From the NCBI GenBank assembly GCA_045536915.1, contig JAZSOL010000140.1, positions 1-21,616 of the forward strand: a stretch of 21,616 nt of DNA. The letters are read 5' to 3'. This document shows positions 17,344 through 21,616 of the stretch, piece by piece (positions within the stretch are counted from its first letter, which is position 1; each line of letters begins with the position of its first letter). The notes beneath the pieces were generated by a model. That model saw only the letters and a list, made by a program, of their open reading frames with translations. It ran no database searches and was not told the DNA's origin. The stretch comes from RGIG1828 sp045536915. Lineage in GTDB: Bacteria > Bacillota > Clostridia > UMGS1810. The translations under genes were made by a program, and so were the position numbers.

Positions 17344-18170
17344 TTTATTTCCCCCTTGATTCCACAAACAATATTATCAACACACTCTTTCACATACTCT
17401 GTATTCTTCATATAAAAATCATCAGATTTATTTTTTAAACTGTTTTCATATGCTCTGAGCTTTTTAATACCATCATTAAAAATTGAATCAACAGAATTTA
17501 TATCAAGCTCAGCAGAATTACAAAATCCTCTTGAAAGTATAACTTTAGAAGAACCAAGCCTATAGTGTTCAGCAACTATCGCCTCTGCCGGCAATGTTCC
17601 TTCCCCTATCCGCGCAATACCGCCAAATCCAAACTCAATTCCTCTTTCTTTGAATTTATTACACAAACACTCAACCACACCATTTGCAAGCAATTCAAAC
17701 ATAAACGTAAGCCTGTAACTCAAGTGCAGATCATTCAGACCTATGTGAATAGTGTCTATATTCTTCAACTTCAAAACATCATCTATAACATCCACCGCTT
17801 CACGAGTTTCCAACAACAACGTGGTACGAACTCTACCTCCAACATAATCAAGAAAACTCTTTACATCTTCTACGTTTTTCCACATAGGAAGCATAATTCT
17901 GTCTGCCCCGGAAGATATTACTTCATCTATTTCAGCACGCGAGGATTCGTTCCACGGATTTATTCTTACAAGAGTTTCAGATTTCGTAAGAACTTCCGAA
18001 ACTGCTCTGACATCTGCTATCTTATGATAAGACTTGACAGTGTTCATATTTTTTTGGCGTTCTTCCTTACCCATAATCTCAAGGTCAATCATAACACTTT
18101 CAACATCATTTTTTTCGGCAATCACAGCAATTGCCGGATTATTCGTTATATAAATTAATCCGAGACTCAC
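17340..18170 (-). CDS. HpcH/HpaI aldolase / citrate-lyase-beta-like protein, first gene of the operon
   Basis: A 276-residue TIM-barrel protein of the CitE/HpcH group, whose members make or break C-C bonds between pyruvate or an acetyl unit and an aldehyde, oxo acid or CoA ester. DLE at 29-31, R69 in LVRINPW and GADRIMLPM (88-96) match barrel strands. The two metal-binding acids are E121 in LLLETREAV and D147 in IHIGLNDLH. No citrate lyase alpha or gamma subunit is present, so it is a stand-alone enzyme. It starts at a GTG (18168-18170) with AGAAGGTG about seven bases upstream, some 85 bases after the predicted transcription start. The stop overlaps the next start as ATGA. With the decarboxylase-like protein and aminotransferase downstream, I infer that it makes the carbon skeleton of an unusual amino acid; the substrate is unknown. 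Confidence 0.82.
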   Translation of the reverse strand: MSLGLIYITNNPAIAVIAEKNDVESVMIDLEIMGKEERQKNMNTVKSYHKIADVRAVSEVLTKSETLVRINPWNESSRAEIDEVISSGADRIMLPMWKNVEDVKSFLDYVGGRVRTTLLLETREAVDVIDDVLKLKNIDTIHIGLNDLHLSYRLTFMFELLANGVVECLCNKFKERGIEFGFGGIARIGEGTLPAEAIVAEHYRLGSSKVILSRGFCNSAELDINSVDSIFNDGIKKLRAYENSLKNKSDDFYMKNTEYVKECVDNIVCGIKGEIK

Positions 18171-18261
18171 AAAAACACCTTCTCTTATTTAATACTTTGA
18201 ATTTTTATATATTATATTTGTTTTATGCAAAAATACAAAAATCACATTATACATTCATAAT

Positions 18262-18290
18262 ATTATAGCACTCTTATCCAACATTGTCAA
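18262..18290 (-). promoter_or_regulatory. Consensus sigma-70/sigma-A promoter of the polysaccharide operon
   Basis: On the minus strand a perfect -35 TTGACA (18285-18290) is separated by exactly 17 bases from a perfect -10 TATAAT (18262-18267). Transcription should begin near 18255, leaving a leader of about 85 bases before the GTG at 18170. I see no further gap of more than 73 bases or a second strong promoter until the left edge, so this promoter probably drives the whole 18 kb operon. Confidence 0.88.
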
Positions 18291-18291
18291 T

Positions 18292-18318
18292 GGAAAAACT
18301 CGTATTTTTGAGTTTTCC
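18292..18318. repeat. Small inverted repeat abutting the -35 box, possible operator
   Basis: Left arm GGAAAAACTC (18292-18301) and right arm GAGTTTTCC (18310-18318) pair over nine bases with one bulged A and an eight-base loop. The repeat ends one base from the -35 hexamer of the operon promoter. On the plus strand it is followed by a T-run and so resembles a terminator, but no plus-strand gene precedes it. A regulator-binding site is an alternative. Function not proven. Confidence 0.4.
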
Positions 18319-18374
18319 TGTTTTTTCAAACATATTTTGATTTAACAGTGAGATAAAACCGGGGTATGTGCTTT

Positions 18375-18441
18375 GTAGAGGACGGCGTCTCGACGTCCCG
18401 TTTCTGCGCCATTACGGGACATCGAGGACGCCGTCCCCTAC
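18375..18441. repeat. GC-rich imperfect palindrome, probable dispersed repeat
   Basis: Two arms of 26 and 27 bases (18375-18400 and 18415-18441) are reverse complements except for two substitutions and one single-base indel, around a 14-base loop. Each arm has the core GGACGGCGTC and ends in TCCCG at the loop side and GTAG at the outside. The element is strongly GC-rich in a very AT-rich intergenic stretch. There is no T-run after either arm, so it is not a standard terminator. Similar GTAGGGG-bounded palindromes are, from general knowledge, scattered in many Firmicutes genomes. REP-like or MITE-like status is inferred. Confidence 0.7.
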
Positions 18442-18579
18442 CACGTTGTAACATTTTAAACTTTAAATTTTATTCGTAGGACAGGGGCTTTTATCTGCCA
18501 ACAGATAGTGCAGAAATAAACAACAAGAGCAACCCCTTGACCCACAGTATATGTATATCAAAACTGGAAATATATAAAC
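18442..18579. other. AT-rich spacer with no recognised gene
   Basis: This is the remainder of the roughly 475-base intergenic region between the polysaccharide operon and the 157-residue protein gene. I found no convincing reading frame, promoter or RNA gene. A minor five-base palindrome (ATCTG-CCAA-CAGAT) is present near 18491-18505 and is probably chance. Confidence 0.5.
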
Positions 18580-18605
18580 GGCTTGGCATTAGTGTATGCC
18601 AAGCC
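18580..18605 (-). terminator. Probable terminator hairpin of the 157-residue protein gene
   Basis: A perfect ten-base stem, GGCTTGGCAT paired with ATGCCAAGCC, with a six-base loop, lies about 40 bases after the stop codon at 18646. On the minus strand it is followed by a weakly U-rich run (GTTTATATATTT). The stem is strong but the U-tract is poor, so termination may be incomplete. Confidence 0.6.
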
Positions 18606-18645
18606 TAAAATAAGCCCAACAAAAACAAAAATGCTGTAAGCCCCC

Positions 18646-19119
18646 TTATCTCCCGTAATTATCTATAACCTTCGCATCATTATGATGCATCGCAAGTCCG
18701 CGAAGCATCAGAAAGCTTTTAACCTCATTTTTCTTCTGGGTTGTAACATTCGGACTTTCATTAATTGCAAACCACACTGCTCTCAGTTGATTCCACGACT
18801 GAGGATCGTTAACGCAACCGTGTTTATTTATATAGGTGATAAGGTCGTCTACTCTATCGTCCGACGGCATTGCGGCAACCTCGTTATAGAGCTTACCTCT
18901 TTCCTTACCAAGCTTAATCGACACGGAAATATACGCAATCGGCCCCACAAACAAAATCGGGAAAGTAGCAAGTGTAATTATCAGTCCCAAAACCTTAAGG
19001 TCTCTTTTTACGCAAAACCACAATACTGACCTCACAATAAAAAAGAACCCCACAACTATGCCAATAAGTATGATACTTGCTAATAAATTTTCAAAACCTG
19101 ATGTTGCAGTAGCTTCCAC
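18646..19119 (-). CDS. Unrecognised small membrane protein with cytoplasmic helical domain
   Basis: I do not recognise this 157-residue protein. It has two predicted membrane helices near 14-35 and 43-66, separated by the basic segment CVKRDLK, which should be cytoplasmic. After KLGKERGK a soluble region of about 85 residues looks alpha-helical: DDRVDDLITYINKHG, then SWNQLRAVWFAINES and NEVKSFLMLRGLAMHH. The pattern could be a small helical-repeat or protein-interaction domain. The start is a GTG (19117-19119) with AAAGGAG about ten bases before it. It has its own promoter upstream and a hairpin downstream, so it is probably monocistronic and not part of either neighbouring operon. No enzyme motif or signal peptide cleavage site is visible. 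Confidence 0.75.
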   Translation of the reverse strand: MEATATSGFENLLASIILIGIVVGFFFIVRSVLWFCVKRDLKVLGLIITLATFPILFVGPIAYISVSIKLGKERGKLYNEVAAMPSDDRVDDLITYINKHGCVNDPQSWNQLRAVWFAINESPNVTTQKKNEVKSFLMLRGLAMHHNDAKVIDNYGR

Positions 19120-19151
19120 TATTAAAACACTCCTTTTATTTAATATATACT

Positions 19152-19180
19152 AATATATCAAATTATCCATTTGTTGTCAA
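19152..19180 (-). promoter_or_regulatory. Promoter of the 157-residue membrane protein gene
   Basis: On the minus strand, -35 TTGACA (19175-19180), a 17-base spacer, and -10 TATATT (19152-19157). The predicted start near 19145 gives a leader of about 26 bases before the GTG at 19119, with the ribosome site inside it. Only the fifth base of the -10 hexamer departs from consensus. Confidence 0.8.
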
Positions 19181-19210
19181 TAATTTAATTGGTTTTGGAT
19201 TAATAAATTT

Positions 19211-19273
19211 AGAAAAAACAAAAAACACCATGCATCTGTAAACTTTTTCAGTTCAAAACACATGATGTTTTTG
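19211..19273 (-). terminator. Terminator-like hairpin with U-tract closing the glycoside-degradation operon
   Basis: On the minus strand the arm at 19261-19273 (CAAAAACATCATG) pairs with the arm at 19219-19232 (CATGGTGTTTTTTG), with a loop of about 28 bases that may fold further. A T-run (TTTTTTCT) follows directly. It lies about 43 bases past the stop at 19316. The stem is AT-rich and the loop long, so the call is moderate. The 196-base gap 19120-19315 contains this element and the promoter above, and nothing else I can identify. Confidence 0.6.
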
Positions 19274-19315
19274 ATTTCCTCACACTCAGAAAATGATACA
19301 ATTACGCAAAACCTA

Positions 19316-19651
19316 TCACCAATATCTTACAAAATCAGGCTCAAGATATCGCATGAGAGCTTCCATATAGAAATAATCTGCATATACTGCACTCTCATCT
19401 ATACCTTGTCCCTGTAGCAAGGCATGAGTTACATGTAAAACCATACTGTCACCATCGCCTCGTTTTTTTATATATGAGTATGCAATGGGGAACCCATATA
19501 AAAGCCAGGAATGTCCTCTTGTCCAGCAGGAATCATCGGAATAACCCTGCCATGTTACTCCTTTAACAGGATTACCGCTTTTGGAATCGAATTGATAATG
19601 ATGATAGGAAGAACCGTCATCACGGATGAGATATCGTATTCTTAAAATCAA
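19316..19651 (-). pseudogene. Remnant of a GH88 unsaturated glucuronyl hydrolase
   Basis: The 111-codon frame matches pieces of GH88 enzymes, which cleave unsaturated uronic acid from oligosaccharides made by polysaccharide lyases. Residues 5-60 carry IRDDGSSYHHYQFD (9-22), GVTWQGYSDDSCWTRGHSW (31-49) and GFPIAYSY (53-60), typical of the central part of the family. Residues 83-111 (GIDESAVYADYFYMEALMRY, ending in RYW) match the extreme C-terminus. Intact members are about 370-400 residues. Here the N-terminal half is missing, and roughly 100 residues normally lying between these two blocks are gone, with the junction near residue 62-70. An in-frame TGA lies two codons before the only start candidate (TTG). 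I conclude it is a decayed gene with no activity. It follows the phosphoesterase by about 47 bases. Confidence 0.82.
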
Positions 19652-19698
19652 AAATTTTCAATACATTGTGCCGGAATAACAAACTCAAAGAATCCCAA

Positions 19699-20745
19699 TT
19701 AATAATCACATATCATATCCGGTCCTGCTCCACAGCGTATATAACTGATTTTACGCTCTGTGCGGTTTATGGTGACGATAGAAAAGGCGCTCTCCTCAGC
19801 AGAGCCCAACACTTTGGCATGAAATTTACCGTCGTCACTTAATCCACCACACATATTATCGCCGGCTGCTCCCAGTGTGCTTATGGCACGGATACCGTCT
19901 ATCATAATTTTGCGGTCGGCGTGGTTGTGACCTACAAAATACGCAATTACATCGCCCTTGCCTCTTTGAGTAAAATCACAAGATACTTCATATGATAAAT
20001 CACCTTTTGTTTCACTTGCACTGTAGGCAGTACCATTTTTGAATGCACAAAGCACTTCCCAAAGTGCCTCGCCGCCGAATACACGATGCTCCGCAAGAAC
20101 TGACGACACCGGAAGTGCGTGAGAAAACACCACCACACCCCACTCTTTGTCCGGAATATCCAGAGCCGTATTTGAAAACCAGTTAATCTGCTTGTTTCCA
20201 ACGGCAAAAAAGTTACCGCCATACTCGGAAGTATCGAGAAATATAACGCGGATTTTTGAATCGGGAATATCAAAATAACCGTACAATGAATTCTCGTCAT
20301 CTTTATTCATTACAAAACTGTTTGAATTGTGTTTTGTGATGATATCATATATTTCTTTATGGGTTAGTTCCTCACTAGGTGCAAACGGGTTGGTATCGTG
20401 ATTACCCAAAAGCACCATGGCTGATGATTTCATTTTAAAATCATCCATAGCATCAGCCAGTTCCCTGAGCTGTTGGACAGCTTCTTCTTTTGAGGTATTT
20501 ACATTATTGCACAGATAGTCTCCGCCAAGGCAAGTGAAAGATAGCGGATAGTGTTCGTTTATTCTGTCTATGGCATAAAATGACCGTTCGGCGTAGTCGA
20601 TGCAGTTGTGAATATCGGTGATAAATGCGAAAGAACAGGTTGTATCATCTATGATGTATTCATTGAATTTCAGGCACTTATCTATAGCACCGCTTGCTTT
20701 GGTTGTGAGCATTTCTTCTATATAGAGTGGAATTTGTTTTTTCAT
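19699..20745 (-). CDS. Calcineurin-like metallophosphoesterase
   Basis: An intact 348-residue binuclear metallophosphoesterase. All family motifs are present in order: D44 and H46 in ITDIHN, D76 in GGDYL, N115 and H116 in GNHD, H209 in FSHALP, and H273/H275 in GHNH. These should bind two metal ions and hydrolyse a phosphomono- or diester. No signal peptide is visible at the N-terminus (MKKQIPLYIEEMLTTKASGA), so it is probably cytoplasmic. The ATG at 20743-20745 has a near-perfect AGGAGG site and starts 12 bases after the GH78 stop. Its place between two glycoside-degrading genes suggests it acts on a phosphorylated sugar or glycan fragment, but this is only contextual. Confidence 0.92.
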   Translation of the reverse strand: MKKQIPLYIEEMLTTKASGAIDKCLKFNEYIIDDTTCSFAFITDIHNCIDYAERSFYAIDRINEHYPLSFTCLGGDYLCNNVNTSKEEAVQQLRELADAMDDFKMKSSAMVLLGNHDTNPFAPSEELTHKEIYDIITKHNSNSFVMNKDDENSLYGYFDIPDSKIRVIFLDTSEYGGNFFAVGNKQINWFSNTALDIPDKEWGVVVFSHALPVSSVLAEHRVFGGEALWEVLCAFKNGTAYSASETKGDLSYEVSCDFTQRGKGDVIAYFVGHNHADRKIMIDGIRAISTLGAAGDNMCGGLSDDGKFHAKVLGSAEESAFSIVTINRTERKISYIRCGAGPDMICDY

Positions 20746-20757
20746 TTTTCCTCCTGT

Positions 20758-21616
20758 TTAACCGATTCTTATTTCTCCATCACCTGTTGTGACGATATCA
20801 TTTATCACAGCAGTTACACCGTGGGGCAAGTGATATTTTATCACATTATTTTCCACGCAAACTGCAATTTCGCCGTGTGGTGTGGGCACAACGCTTTTCG
20901 CGTATTTGAGCGGTCCCATATTTGGCTTAATTGACACCTTTTTGAAGCCCGGTTCAATAGGTTTAATGCCCAAAAATCCCAACGGCATGAGCACCGTGGG
21001 GCCGCCTGTCCATGCATGACAGTAGCTTGTGTTATCAGGAGGATTTCCTGTTCGCACATCAACAGGTGCTATTGCACCGTACATACCCTCATACATGCAA
21101 TCCGCACCACACTCTGCCATGGGACGCCAATATTTATATATTCTGTTCAGCATTTTGTCTATTCTGCCGTGTTTTGCATCAATCTCGGCTAATTCATAAT
21201 GTATGGTGCAGTGCTCGGTATTGTCATGACTCTCAAACATCTTATTTTCATAATCGGATTTTATCAAGGCATCAAGTGCCCGGGCATACATTGCCTCATA
21301 CTCTCCCGCTTTTTCGTTTCTGCCGGAGATTTCAGCAAAAATCTGTGCGGTCTTAAGACAACGGACGTAGAGCTCGTTTAAAAACATGTCATAGCCTGTC
21401 TCGTTATTCAGAACCACCATCCATTTTTTGCCCAAAGGATTTGCAGGAATCTTTATAAGGCACGTATCATCTGCAAGGCTTGCCAGATAATCGGTAGCTT
21501 TAATGATTGTATCTATGTGCTTAACGGCAAAATCGGTATTGCCGGTGTACATATAGTAATCATAAAAGGCGATTATATACATAGCCACATAGTCCCAGAG
21601 CATGGAAGCACCCTGC
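20758..21616 (-). CDS. GH78-type alpha-L-rhamnosidase, C-terminal part (cut by window edge)
   Basis: About 285 C-terminal residues of a glycoside hydrolase of the bacterial alpha-L-rhamnosidase group; the N-terminal part lies beyond the right edge. The visible part covers the later helices of the (alpha/alpha)6 barrel (LWDYVAMYIIAFYDYYMYTG near its beginning, NELYVRCLKTAQIFAEISGR later). The family-typical SYCHAWTGGPTVLMPLGFLG segment follows, and then the C-terminal beta-sandwich with GFKKVSIKPNMG and TPHGEIAV. The enzyme releases terminal alpha-linked rhamnose from glycosides or rhamnogalacturonan. The frame is open to the last base, so the apparent ATG at 21601-21603 is internal. It is followed 12 bases later by the phosphoesterase and then the GH88 remnant, consistent with a plant-polysaccharide utilisation operon. 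GH78 versus a related GH106-like group is not fully decided by this fragment. Confidence 0.82.
   Translation of the reverse strand, partial: QGASMLWDYVAMYIIAFYDYYMYTGNTDFAVKHIDTIIKATDYLASLADDTCLIKIPANPLGKKWMVVLNNETGYDMFLNELYVRCLKTAQIFAEISGRNEKAGEYEAMYARALDALIKSDYENKMFESHDNTEHCTIHYELAEIDAKHGRIDKMLNRIYKYWRPMAECGADCMYEGMYGAIAPVDVRTGNPPDNTSYCHAWTGGPTVLMPLGFLGIKPIEPGFKKVSIKPNMGPLKYAKSVVPTPHGEIAVCVENNVIKYHLPHGVTAVINDIVTTGDGEIRIG

Noticed and set aside
17565..18158. Plus-strand open frame of nearly 200 codons opposite the aldolase
   Set aside because: The composition (Phe, Tyr, Asn, Arg rich, no domain) is typical of an antisense shadow; the aldolase on the minus strand has metal-site motifs, a ribosome site and a promoter.
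6775..18170. Several independent operons
   Set aside because: Gaps are 5-73 bases with repeated overlaps and no internal terminator or strong promoter found, so one long operon is the simpler reading.
18292..18330. Plus-strand Rho-independent terminator
   Set aside because: The hairpin plus T-run fits on the plus strand, but no plus-strand gene lies upstream, so I list it only as an inverted repeat and possible operator.
18375..18441. CRISPR repeat or IS terminal inverted repeats
   Set aside because: There is only one hairpin unit with a 14-base loop, no repeat-spacer periodicity and no transposase between the arms.
1..21616. tRNA, rRNA or riboswitch in the intergenic gaps
   Set aside because: The only gaps of size (18171-18645 and 19120-19315) hold promoters and hairpins; I saw no cloverleaf, CCA end or known riboswitch core.

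Overview
The window looks like a chromosomal segment from an AT-rich Gram-positive anaerobe of the Clostridia, perhaps an uncultured gut member of the Oscillospirales or Lachnospirales. The reasons are the purine-rich ribosome binding sites before nearly every gene, the textbook TTGACA/TATAAT promoters, the tightly packed operons and the gene families. The taxonomic placement is an inference. Every gene I accept lies on the minus strand, so transcription runs from high to low coordinates.

Region A (18290 down to 1) is one surface or exopolysaccharide operon of at least 19 genes that continues past the left edge. It starts at a consensus promoter (18262-18290). In transcription order the genes are: a CitE/HpcH-type aldolase, a fold-III PLP decarboxylase-like protein, a phosphoglycosyl transferase that primes the lipid carrier, a class IV (IlvE-like) aminotransferase, a GT2, two GT4s, a Wzy-type polymerase, a TupA-like ATP-grasp protein, a second GT2, a Wzx-type flippase, a GNAT acetyltransferase, two more ATP-grasp ligases, a TRAP-type (DctM) permease, an 89-residue membrane protein, a DegT-family sugar aminotransferase, rfbA and the start of rfbB. 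The machinery fits Wzx/Wzy assembly: a sugar is primed on the lipid carrier, extended by four glycosyltransferases, flipped and polymerised. RfbA, RfbB and the DegT enzyme should make a dTDP-amino-6-deoxyhexose, which the GNAT protein may acetylate. The unusual part is the amino-acid-type chemistry in the same transcript: aldolase, decarboxylase-like protein, aminotransferase and three different ATP-grasp ligases, plus a TRAP permease without a binding protein. I read this as a candidate pathway that builds and attaches an unusual amino acid or amine to the glycan.

Region B (18291-18645) is intergenic. It holds a small hairpin abutting the operon -35 box, a GC-rich 67-base imperfect palindrome that looks like a dispersed repeat, and a probable terminator for the next gene.

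Region C (18646-19180) is a single-gene unit: an unrecognised 157-residue membrane protein with its own good promoter.

Region D (19219-21616) is a carbohydrate-degradation operon that enters from the right edge: the C-terminal part of a GH78-type alpha-L-rhamnosidase, an intact calcineurin-like phosphoesterase, and a decayed GH88 (unsaturated glucuronyl hydrolase) remnant, closed by a terminator-like hairpin with a U-tract. GH78 and GH88 together suggest a former rhamnogalacturonan-type plant polysaccharide locus. I found no tRNA, rRNA, CRISPR array, insertion sequence or intact transposase.
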